A stretch of DNA of 14,173 nt from NCBI GenBank assembly GCA_964655775.1, contig CAZZNQ010000097.1, forward strand, positions 1-14,173. Direction: 5' to 3'. A program made the translations under genes and the position numbers. The stretch is from CAZZNQ01 sp964655775 (lineage in GTDB: Bacteria; Planctomycetota; Brocadiia; SM23-32). Shown piece after piece: positions 6,361 to 12,781 of the stretch. Numbering within the stretch: the first letter of the stretch is position 1; every line of letters starts with the position of its first letter. The notes under the pieces were generated by a model, which saw only the letters and a program-made list of their open reading frames with translations, made no database searches and was not told where the DNA came from.

Positions 6361-7703
6361 CGGCCGCCCTCCGGGCCATGAGGCCGTCCGCTGCCGGACG
6401 TTCGGCTTCCCGCTGCGCCTCTGCCACCCTGACCGCCGCCTGCGCCGGCAATCCGCACAGGTGCGCCGTCCTTCAGGTCTTCCTGGCCGGTGACGACGAG
6501 CTGCTCGCCGGGCTCGACGCCGCTGAGCACCTGCACGCTGCGCTCCCCTTCGATGCCGAGTTCGACCTTTCGCCGCATGGCCTGCCCATCTTTGGCTACG
6601 AATACGATTCTCTGCCCGTCCGGCGTCTCAAGAACGGCCTCGGTGGGCACTACCGTCGCGTCCTGAACTGACTCCAGTTGCAGAGTAAGCCGCGCGAACT
6701 GGTGCGGCATCGGTTCGACTTCGCCCTTTAGCGAAGCTTCCACGGTCCGCGTGCGCATGATGGAATCGAGCTGGGGATAGACGCGCACCACCTCGGCCGG
6801 GAAGGTCCGGCCGGGCAGAGCATCGAGCGTGGCATCGAGCCGGAGGCCGGGCCGCACGGCTGTGGCATGGGCCTCGGGCACACAGAACCGCACCACGAGC
6901 GAAGCGGGCGCGTACATCTCCACAAGGGGGCTGCGCGGCTCTGCCAGGTCACCCGGCCGCACGTGCACATGCGTGATCACGCCATCGAACGGGGCCCGAA
7001 TCACGCATTCGGCCAGGTGCGCCTCGGCCAGGGCGAGCTTCGCCGATGCTTCCTCTACGGCGGCCTCCTGGACGGCGATCTCGGTCGCGGTGGGCCCAGC
7101 CTTCAGCATGCGCAGCGTTTCCTGTGAGGCGGCCAGCTCCGCCTCGGCCACCTCCATCTTCTCTCGCGCCTGGTCCACGCTTTGCTGTGAGGTGAAGTCC
7201 TGTGCGATCAGTTCCGTTTGCCGCTGGTAGGTCTGCCGGGCCTCCGCGAGCGTGGCGCGCCACTTGTTGACGTTCGTCCCCGCCTTGGCGATTTCCTCCG
7301 GGCGTGGGCCGGCCTCCAGGTCGGCCAGTATCGCCTCAGCCACCGCAAGCGCAGCGCGCGCCGCCTGCACTTCTGCCCGGTGCACCTCACGGTCGATCTC
7401 GACGAGCTTCTCGCCGGCACGGACTTCGTCGCCCTCGCGCCAGGGGCAGTACGTGATCGGCCCCTCCTTCGTGGCCGCGATGACCACGGAATCGGTCGCC
7501 ACCACCTCGCCGGTCAGCTCGAGCGTTCGGCCGATGGCCGCGCTCCGCACCGGCGCCACCTCAACCAGGGGCGGCTTCCTCTGGCGGCCCTGCCGGGACC
7601 CCGACGCCGTGGCCGGCTGCCCGCCGGCGGCAAACCAGAGCCCCGCGGCTGCGGCCATGCCCAGGACGACTATGGTAATGATGGCTGTGCGTTTGCTTTT
7701 CAT
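6357..7703 (-). CDS. RND efflux periplasmic adaptor (membrane fusion protein)
   Basis: A 448-residue HlyD/AcrA-type adaptor that bridges the RND pump and the outer-membrane factor. An N-terminal hydrophobic anchor or signal lies at about residues 8-26 (IITIVVLGMAAAAGLWFAA). The lipoyl half-motif EGDEVRAGEKLVEID is at about residues 91-105 and its partner IRAPFDGVITHVHVRPGD at about 230-250, separated by a long alanine- and glutamate-rich coiled-coil hairpin. A beta-barrel and a membrane-proximal domain (VVPTEAVLETPDG ... GVEPGEQLVVTGQEDLKDGAPVRI) follow. The last 30 residues are glycine-rich and probably disordered. It overlaps both the outer-membrane factor gene and the RND gene by ATGA junctions. 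No His- or Met-rich metal-binding extension of the CusB or CzcB kind is visible. Confidence 0.95.
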   Translation of the reverse strand: MKSKRTAIITIVVLGMAAAAGLWFAAGGQPATASGSRQGRQRKPPLVEVAPVRSAAIGRTLELTGEVVATDSVVIAATKEGPITYCPWREGDEVRAGEKLVEIDREVHRAEVQAARAALAVAEAILADLEAGPRPEEIAKAGTNVNKWRATLAEARQTYQRQTELIAQDFTSQQSVDQAREKMEVAEAELAASQETLRMLKAGPTATEIAVQEAAVEEASAKLALAEAHLAECVIRAPFDGVITHVHVRPGDLAEPRSPLVEMYAPASLVVRFCVPEAHATAVRPGLRLDATLDALPGRTFPAEVVRVYPQLDSIMRTRTVEASLKGEVEPMPHQFARLTLQLESVQDATVVPTEAVLETPDGQRIVFVAKDGQAMRRKVELGIEGERSVQVLSGVEPGEQLVVTGQEDLKDGAPVRIAGAGGGQGGRGAAGSRTSGSGRPHGPEGGR

Positions 7704-9139
7704 TGCGATGGCCCTGCCTCACTCCCCGATGCAAGCTGGCGCATGTCCGCCAGGGACCTGCCGACCGCGCGCTCGAAACGCGCGGTTGCCGTATGCCAGT
7801 CCAGGCGGGCCTGGACCAGCCCGTTACGCGCCGCCGTGCTTGCCGTCTGCGCAACGATCACGTCGACAATCGCCCCGGTGCCGTTCTTGTACTCGCCCTC
7901 GGCGACGCGCGCGCTCTCCTCGGCGCTTGCGACCAGCCGGCGGGCTGCCTCCACGGCCTGGCTGGCCTCGATGACCTGCCAGTAGGCCGTCCAGACCTCC
8001 AGTTCAATCCCGCGCAGCGCGTCCTGTCTGTCGGCCATCGCCCGGGCGAGGTCCGCCTCGGCGCCCTGCACCTGATAGGGCCGATCGAAGCCAGTGAACA
8101 ACGGCAGGTCCGCCACCGCGCCAAGACTCCACTGTCGCTGATCGGGCAGCAGGTGTCGCCCCAGCCAGCCGAAGGATGTATCCAGGCCAAGCGCGGGCCA
8201 GTACCGCGACTGCGCCAGTCGGACGGCGGCGCGCTGCGCATGGACCTCGGCGAGCGCCGTTTTCAACTCGGGGCGGTTTCGCGCCGCCCCGGCGAGCAGA
8301 ACGTCCACGTCTTCTAACGCGCGCCCGTAGGACTCCTCGGGAACGTCGGCGACCTCGAACTCCGCGTTCGCGTTCAGGCCCATCGTGCGGGCCAGTTGGC
8401 CTTTGGCAATGTGCACGGCGTTCTGCGCGCGAACCAGTGCCAGGTCCACATCCGCTTTCTCGGTCTCGGCCTTCAACACGTCCGATCTCGCGACGACGCC
8501 GACCCGATGGCGCGCCCGGGCCAACTCAAGCTGGTATTCGCGCTGCTTGACTGTCTCCGCGGCGACTTCTTTGAAGCTCCGGGCGGCCAGGAGGTTGTAG
8601 TAGTTCTCTTCCACGGATAGGACCAGGTCCTGCAAGACGGCGCTGTGGCGGAAGTTGGCGGCCAGCAGGTCGGCCTCTGCGCCCTCCACGCGGGCCTCGC
8701 GCCCGCCGGCGTCGAACAGGAGCCAGCGCGCGCCGAAGATGCCCTGGTAGCGGTTCTGAGTACCCATGTCGACCTTCCCGTCGAGTTCGGCCTCGTCCCC
8801 GCGCTCCGCGCCGGCACTGAGCCCAACCGCGGGCAGGTACTCGGCCCTGGCCCGGCCAACCCTTGCCGCTGCGGCCCGGGCCGCCTGCCATGCGGCGGCG
8901 GTTTGAGGATTGTGCTCCAGGGCGACGTGAACGCACTCGGGAAGCGAGAGCGTGCGCCCGAACAGGTCTGGGGCGGTCCCGCCGGATGCTTCTTCGTCAT
9001 CGGCAGCGGCGACCTCGCCGCCAAAAGGCTCAGATCGCGAAGGGGGCACGCGCTCGAACACACCCCACGGATCGACGCCCGCGCAGCCGGTCAGCAGGGC
9101 GAGGCTCAACAGGGATAGGATGGTCAGTCTGGGTCTCAC
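7700..9139 (-). CDS. TolC/NodT-type outer-membrane factor lipoprotein
   Basis: A 479-residue outer-membrane channel of the tripartite pump. It starts with a lipoprotein signal ending in the lipobox LLTGC, with Cys19 as the acylation site. Two repeated OEP domains follow: LSLPECVHVALEHNPQTAAA begins the first and YGRALEDVDVLLAGAARNRPELKTA the second, each rich in long alpha-helices. Conserved channel features such as ARWLLFDAGGR and ADLPLFTGFDRP are visible. The start is a GTG at 9139 that overlaps the TGA of the sensor gene (GTGA), and the stop overlaps the adaptor ATG. Placement of the outer-membrane gene before the adaptor and pump is common in metal-efflux operons. Confidence 0.95.
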   Translation of the reverse strand: MRPRLTILSLLSLALLTGCAGVDPWGVFERVPPSRSEPFGGEVAAADDEEASGGTAPDLFGRTLSLPECVHVALEHNPQTAAAWQAARAAAARVGRARAEYLPAVGLSAGAERGDEAELDGKVDMGTQNRYQGIFGARWLLFDAGGREARVEGAEADLLAANFRHSAVLQDLVLSVEENYYNLLAARSFKEVAAETVKQREYQLELARARHRVGVVARSDVLKAETEKADVDLALVRAQNAVHIAKGQLARTMGLNANAEFEVADVPEESYGRALEDVDVLLAGAARNRPELKTALAEVHAQRAAVRLAQSRYWPALGLDTSFGWLGRHLLPDQRQWSLGAVADLPLFTGFDRPYQVQGAEADLARAMADRQDALRGIELEVWTAYWQVIEASQAVEAARRLVASAEESARVAEGEYKNGTGAIVDVIVAQTASTAARNGLVQARLDWHTATARFERAVGRSLADMRQLASGSEAGPSQ

Positions 9140-9678
9140 CGGTTCTGCTCCTCGCCGAGGTTCGCGCGTCGTAGCCCGGTCCCCAGGCCCGACAGGCCCA
9201 TCATGCGACCCGGACCGGGGCAGCCCATCCGCTGGCGGATCATGGAGAAGAGCTTCTCCTGCTGCTCGGCGGTCAGCACCTTCTTCTCGTCCAGCAGGCG
9301 GCCCAGCACCAGCTCCTGCATCCGGCCGTGGCCTTCAAGTATCTCCTCCTGCTTGCGGTGAATGGCCTCCATGTCGGGCTCCGGGGCGGCCAGGAGCTTC
9401 AGCAACTCATCCCGCAGGCCCTGAAGCCTCTGGCAGTTCTCCTGTGCCTTCTCATGGAATTCGACGAGCCGGGGCTCTATCTGCCGCCACTGCTCAATGG
9501 TGACGCCCAAATCCCGGTGCAGTGGACACCATATCTCCGGTTCCGGAGCCTTCTCGGCGGCGGGCCCCCTGAGCAGGTGGGCCGGGATCGCGTGTGCCGC
9601 CCAGGTGGAAAGCAGGGCCACGTTCAGTGCAATCGAGACGGCCAGCACGATGGGACGAGCCTTCCTCCACATGGTCAT
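9136..9678 (-). CDS. Periplasmic heavy-metal sensor, CnrX/Spy-like (metal-resistance family)
   Basis: A 180-residue protein with an N-terminal membrane anchor (about residues 9-28) and a mostly helical periplasmic domain. WCPLH (50-54) opens the domain, a long helical hairpin with possible ligands His75, Cys82, His107, His117 and Met120 follows, and LTAEQQEKLFSMI carries the LTxxQ-like motif of the Spy/CpxP/ZraP group. Family knowledge: CnrX-type proteins sense periplasmic metal and, with an anti-sigma factor, free an ECF sigma factor. Here the sensor follows directly after the sigma and anti-sigma genes and overlaps the anti-sigma stop (ATGA), supporting the same role. GGGGGAG precedes ATG 9678. 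A Gly/Met/Arg-rich tail follows Met151. The metal is unknown; Cys51 and Cys82 suggest a softer metal than the Ni/Co of CnrX. Confidence 0.85.
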   Translation of the reverse strand: MTMWRKARPIVLAVSIALNVALLSTWAAHAIPAHLLRGPAAEKAPEPEIWCPLHRDLGVTIEQWRQIEPRLVEFHEKAQENCQRLQGLRDELLKLLAAPEPDMEAIHRKQEEILEGHGRMQELVLGRLLDEKKVLTAEQQEKLFSMIRQRMGCPGPGRMMGLSGLGTGLRRANLGEEQNR

Positions 9679-10184
9679 TCTCCCCCTCCGGTCGAGACGA
9701 GGCTCACATACGCGCCTGCCAGCGAACCATCGGGCGCTTCAGCAAGGTAATCAACCCTATAGAGGCGGACAGGATCTGCCTCTGCAACCTGAGCCGGCTT
9801 TGGCTCCGGAGGCTCCTGTCCACGCCACATGTCCCGGCCGATGAGCATCCCAAGGCCCAGGGCCACGACCACTGCGGCGGCCGCAGCGACGCGCAGCCCG
9901 GCCGGCATGGCGGGCCTCCAGCCAACGGGCCGCAGGATTCGCTCGGCCCAACTCCGCTTTTCTGCGTGCTCCCGGGCTCGCGCCATCAGCCGGGCATGGA
10001 AGCTTTCGGGGAGGGGCGGCGCTGTACTATGGCCAAGGGTCTCGTGCAGTTGCTGGGCGTGCTCCAGAGCCAACCTGCACTCGGTACAGGAGGCAATGTG
10101 CTCCTCCAAGCGGGCACGTTCCGTCTCCACGAGCTCCCCGCCCAGGTATGCCTCCAACCTTCGCTGTGCCGTTCTGCAACGCAT
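9675..10184 (-). CDS. Zinc-finger (zf-HC2) transmembrane anti-sigma factor
   Basis: A 169-residue anti-sigma factor. The cytoplasmic N-terminus carries the zinc-binding anti-sigma motif HIASCTEC (His29, Cys33, Cys36: H-x3-C-x2-C). A single membrane helix lies at about residues 96-115 and is alanine- and valine-rich, followed by a periplasmic tail of about 54 residues. Such proteins hold an ECF sigma factor inactive until an envelope signal arrives. I chose ATG 10184 because AAGGAG lies seven bases before it; the frame is open further upstream but has no family similarity there. It starts 59 bp after the sigma gene and overlaps the sensor start, so sigma, anti-sigma and sensor form a set comparable in order and role to cnr-type metal regulation. 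Confidence 0.9.
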   Translation of the reverse strand: MRCRTAQRRLEAYLGGELVETERARLEEHIASCTECRLALEHAQQLHETLGHSTAPPLPESFHARLMARAREHAEKRSWAERILRPVGWRPAMPAGLRVAAAAAVVVALGLGMLIGRDMWRGQEPPEPKPAQVAEADPVRLYRVDYLAEAPDGSLAGAYVSLVSTGGGE

Positions 10185-10243
10185 TCTCCGTCTCCTTCTA
10201 CTGGGTGTAACGAACGCCCGCCGATCTTCCCCCGGCCTGCGCC

Positions 10244-10783
10244 CTATTTCCCGAAGAAACCTTCGAGGTGGGGGGCGAGGGACTTTCTGGCGCGGGCAAG
10301 CAGGCGCTCGACGGCCTTGTAGGTCGTGTCCATGGCCTCCGCGATCTCGGCCAGCGGAAGGTCCTCGAAATAGCACAGCACCACCGCCATGCGCTGGCGG
10401 TCGGGGAGCTGGTCGAGCGCCATCTGTATCGCGCGGTCGCGTTCCCTCGTTTTCAGTTGCGTGTCCGGCTCATCCGAGGGACTTTCTTGCGGCGGCATCT
10501 CGCCGGGGTAATGCGGGCGCCTCTTGCGGTGGTAGTCGATGCACAGGTTGGCGATGACCCGGTAGAGGTAGGTGCTGAAGCGGGCCGTAGGACGATAGCC
10601 TGATGCGGCGTCGAGAATCTTTAGGAAGGCCTCCTGGGCCAGGTCTTCGGCCTCGGCCCGGTCGCCGACGTAATGGTAGGCGATGCGCCAGGCCGCGTCC
10701 TGGTGGCGGCGCACGAGCTCACCGAAGGCGTCCATGTCGCCGTCGGCCACTTCCTGCATCAGTTCCTCATCACCGTGCCGCAT
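10244..10783 (-). CDS. RNA polymerase ECF sigma factor (sigma-70 family, RpoE-like)
   Basis: A 179-residue group IV (ECF) sigma factor. Region 2 is at about residues 18-88, including DAFGELVRRHQDAAWRIAY, EAEDLAQEAFLKIL and FSTYLYRVIANLCIDYHRK. A polar linker follows, then region 4 (LDQLPDRQRMAVVLCYFEDL ... AEIAEAMDTTYKAVERLLARAR). A strong GGAGGGGGAC precedes ATG 10783. The gene overlaps the end of the MOT1-type transporter by 14 bp, so it is translated within the ArsR-B operon. With the anti-sigma and sensor genes downstream it should respond to an envelope signal and likely activates part of this operon, but I could not identify its target promoter in the window. Confidence 0.95.
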   Translation of the reverse strand: MRHGDEELMQEVADGDMDAFGELVRRHQDAAWRIAYHYVGDRAEAEDLAQEAFLKILDAASGYRPTARFSTYLYRVIANLCIDYHRKRRPHYPGEMPPQESPSDEPDTQLKTRERDRAIQMALDQLPDRQRMAVVLCYFEDLPLAEIAEAMDTTYKAVERLLARARKSLAPHLEGFFGK

Positions 10784-11888
10784 TGTCCCCCTCCGGTCGG
10801 CCCAGGATGAGGTAGTGGAAGGCCATCCCGGCGGCGAAGCCCACTGCCATGTTGAGCGCCACCGACCCGGCCACCGTCGCCGCCACCGGCACCAGGCTTC
10901 TGTCCAGCCGCACCTCCCGCGCGAACTTGAAAAGCTCTACCCCCACCATCAGCATCATGGCCCCCACGATGGCCACCGGGAAGGCGGCAAACAGCGCGGC
11001 GATACTTCCCCCGAGCAGCAGACCGAGCCCGATCTCGATGGTCCCCTCGATGATGTTCGTGCCGCCGGTGCGGGCGCCGAAGTAGTACTGTCCCGCCAGC
11101 CCGCCCGCGCCGTGACACAACGGCATGCCTCCGAAGAAGGGCAGAACCACGTTCATCACGCCCATGTTGAAAGACAACTGACGCTCCGTCACGCGGCGGT
11201 CCGGCCAGTACTGCGAGATCAGCGCCACTGTGGCGATCACAGCGTTGGTGGCCGTGAGGGGGATCTGCGCCAGGCCGCCGTCGCGAAGCGCAGGCCAGAT
11301 AAGCCGCGACTCAAGCCCGGTAAGCGACGGCAGGGAGAGGGCAGGGGCGCCGAGCGCACCCAGCCCTCCCCTCAATACCATGACCAAGATTCCCAGCCCC
11401 ACCAGTACGATGGCCGCCGGCGCGTAGCGATTCTCGCGAAGCACCAGGACGATCAGCACGGACGCCAGTCCCAGCAGCCACCAGCCGGCCATCATCTGCA
11501 GACCTTTGACGGCCAGCAGCACTCCGAGAGAGATCTGGATGCCGCGCACCACCGTCTTCGGCGTCCAGCGTGCCACGTGTGTCATGGCGCCGGTGGCACC
11601 CATCAGCAGCCACACGGCTCCCATGGCGACGCCCGCTGCGTACACCTTCTCCGGCGCCCACGCCTGGGCGATGGCCATCACCGCCAGCACCTTCATCGGC
11701 TCGATGGGCATCGGAAGGCGGTAGATCAGGCCCGTGGCGACGTTGGCCACGCCCATCATCACCAGCAGGCCGGTCGGGTCGAGCCCGCAGACGGTGATGT
11801 AGCCGATGGCCAGCGGCAGGAGGGTGCCGAAATCCCCCATCGACCCGGCCAGCTCCCGCAGGCTGAAATCGAATGAACCGATGCGCAC
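10770..11888 (-). CDS. MOT1-type molybdate/sulfate-like oxyanion transporter
   Basis: A 372-residue integral membrane protein with about ten to twelve hydrophobic segments, matching prokaryotic members of the MOT1 family (MFS_MOT1 domain), relatives of the SulP sulfate transporters. The N-terminal motif GSMGDFGTLLPL (residues 15-26) and the C-terminal motif MPLCHGAGGLAGQYYFGART (residues 255-274, with Cys258 and His259) are the family hallmarks. The start is a GTG at 11888 with GGAG seven bases upstream. It lies 63 bp after ArsR-B and overlaps the sigma factor gene, so it is co-transcribed with both. Characterised MOT1 proteins take up molybdate; substrate and direction here are unknown. An oxyanion transporter in a resistance operon may indicate that the stress involves an oxyanion or molybdate depletion. 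Confidence 0.9.
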   Translation of the reverse strand: MRIGSFDFSLRELAGSMGDFGTLLPLAIGYITVCGLDPTGLLVMMGVANVATGLIYRLPMPIEPMKVLAVMAIAQAWAPEKVYAAGVAMGAVWLLMGATGAMTHVARWTPKTVVRGIQISLGVLLAVKGLQMMAGWWLLGLASVLIVLVLRENRYAPAAIVLVGLGILVMVLRGGLGALGAPALSLPSLTGLESRLIWPALRDGGLAQIPLTATNAVIATVALISQYWPDRRVTERQLSFNMGVMNVVLPFFGGMPLCHGAGGLAGQYYFGARTGGTNIIEGTIEIGLGLLLGGSIAALFAAFPVAIVGAMMLMVGVELFKFAREVRLDRSLVPVAATVAGSVALNMAVGFAAGMAFHYLILGRPEGDNAAR

Positions 11889-11927
11889 GTTGCACTCCGA
11901 AGAAACACCTGCAAAGAGAAGGCGGGC

Positions 11928-11951
11928 TCCCTCGCCGCTCGCCGAGAGGGA
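11928..11951 (-). other. Hairpin between arsR-B and the MOT1-type gene
   Basis: TCCCTC and GAGGGA form a perfect six-base-pair stem around a 12-base GC-rich loop, directly after the ArsR-B stop codon. No T-run follows, so it does not look like a complete intrinsic terminator. It could reduce read-through or protect the arsR-B message, or be a chance GC-rich stem. Confidence 0.3.
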
Positions 11952-12236
11952 CTACTCCTCATCCGCCGTCAGAAGGTCATCGGCAACCTGGCGCCACTGC
12001 TCCAGAGTCTTGCGGTTGAGGAGGTAGTGCACGTAGTAGCCGCGCTTATCCGGCACAACCAGGTCAGCGTCCCGGAGGATACGCAGGTGCTGGCTGACGG
12101 CGGCCGACGTGATGTCCAGCCGCGTGGCCAGCGCCCCCACGCACAAGGCCCGCTGCTTGAGCATCCGGAGGATGCACACCCTGGTCTCCGAGGAGAGCGC
12201 CTTAAAGACTTGGGCAACCTTCTGCGAATCGTCCAT
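11952..12236 (-). CDS. ArsR-family winged-helix repressor (ArsR-B), first gene of the efflux operon
   Basis: A 94-residue ArsR/SmtB-type repressor. The N-terminal helix is KVAQVFKALSSETRVCILRML (with Cys21). The helix-turn-helix runs ALCVGALATRLDITSAAVSQHLRILRDADLV (about residues 30-60), and the wing is RGYYVHYLLN (about 65-74). Only one cysteine (Cys32) sits where arsenite-type ArsR proteins have CxC, so its ligand site differs from that of ArsR-A. ATG 12236 follows AAGGAG at an eight-base spacing. Its own promoter carries a 14-bp operator that recurs before the Cys-rich operon, so it is probably autoregulated and the master repressor of both operons. The inducer cannot be read from the sequence. 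Confidence 0.92.
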   Translation of the reverse strand: MDDSQKVAQVFKALSSETRVCILRMLKQRALCVGALATRLDITSAAVSQHLRILRDADLVVPDKRGYYVHYLLNRKTLEQWRQVADDLLTADEE

Positions 12237-12249
12237 GGCACCAACTCCT

Positions 12250-12263
12250 TAAGCGAATGCTAA
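12250..12263. promoter_or_regulatory. ArsR-B operator copy 2 (own promoter)
   Basis: TAAGCGAATGCTAA is an imperfect inverted repeat lying just downstream of the -10 box and just before the ribosome binding site of ArsR-B. It matches the site at 3208-3221 at 12 of 14 bases. With the flanking base and ATACTAA, 19 of 22 bases are the same at the two loci. Confidence 0.75.
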
Positions 12264-12264
12264 C

Positions 12265-12293
12265 ATACTAAGTCGCTTTCCCCGGAATGGCAA
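12265..12293 (-). promoter_or_regulatory. Sigma-70-type promoter of the arsR-B/efflux operon
   Basis: TTGCCA (12293-12288) and TAGTAT (12270-12265) are separated by exactly 17 bp and followed by the operator, the same layout as the promoter at 3251-3223. The promoter lies within the last codons of the shortened AbiEi-like gene. Confidence 0.75.
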
Positions 12294-12747
12294 CTTCCAA
12301 GAGCAGGTTGGGGCCAGCCGGTGGGCCAACCGCACAGCCACCTTCCGCGCTTCCGGCCTCGCCCGTTCGTGTCCTGGGAACAGAAGCCTCCGCAGTTGTA
12401 CGCACAACGACCCGGCCCGGCACCTGATCCGTCAATCTATGGTAGTTGAGGGCAGACCAGTGGATGATGGCCGCGGGGTCCACCAAGTGCATGGCGATCT
12501 CGAACTCGTTGGCCGGCGTGACGCCTGGGATTGTTGGGGAGATCGCGTAGCGGCCCTTGCGCAGCCGGACAAGCCAACCGGACCGGGCAAGGTGATGGAG
12601 GGCCTGACGGAAGTAGCTTTCTGAAAGACCCGTACCGACGACCAAGTCCCTGGCCCGCGCGGTGCTGAAGACACGGTCGCCCTCGGCCGAAAGACGCCGC
12701 ACGAGCTCGATGCCTGCGCCCCCGTATTTTGTATTCTCTCTGGACAT
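12268..12747 (-). CDS. AbiEi-type antitoxin-like winged-helix protein, C-terminally shortened
   Basis: A 159-residue protein resembling the N-terminal half of AbiEi-family antitoxins and related transcription regulators. The winged helix is at about residues 28-75 (ARDLVVGTGLSESYFRQALH, then SGWLVRLRKGRYAI), followed by the family segment PANEFEIAMHLVDPAAIIHWSALNYHRLTDQVPGRVVVRTT split over about 78-118. Family members usually continue well past this with a second domain. Here recognisable similarity fades after about residue 125 and the frame ends within the arsR-B promoter, which suggests truncation by recombination at the island border. No clear Shine-Dalgarno precedes ATG 12747, and no AbiEii-like toxin gene is next to it. 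It may be a non-functional remnant. Confidence 0.65.
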   Translation of the reverse strand: MSRENTKYGGAGIELVRRLSAEGDRVFSTARARDLVVGTGLSESYFRQALHHLARSGWLVRLRKGRYAISPTIPGVTPANEFEIAMHLVDPAAIIHWSALNYHRLTDQVPGRVVVRTTAEASVPRTRTGEAGSAEGGCAVGPPAGPNLLLEVAIPGKAT

Positions 12748-12781
12748 TGTTCGCTCTAATCAAACAACCGCACAAGATTAT

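Noticed and set aside
4598..6451. 617-codon open frame on the minus strand in another frame of the RND gene
   Set aside because: The translation is Arg/Gly/Ala-rich without motifs, whereas the overlapping frame encodes all RND motifs.
10185..10376. Longer N-terminus for the anti-sigma factor
   Set aside because: The extra residues are Arg/Pro-rich and lie opposite no family feature; they overlap the sigma region 4 coding sequence, and ATG 10184 has a good ribosome binding site.
10683..11876. 397-codon open frame on the plus strand opposite the MOT1-type gene
   Set aside because: Low-complexity His/Gln/Arg-rich translation antisense to a well-supported transporter; a shadow of that gene.
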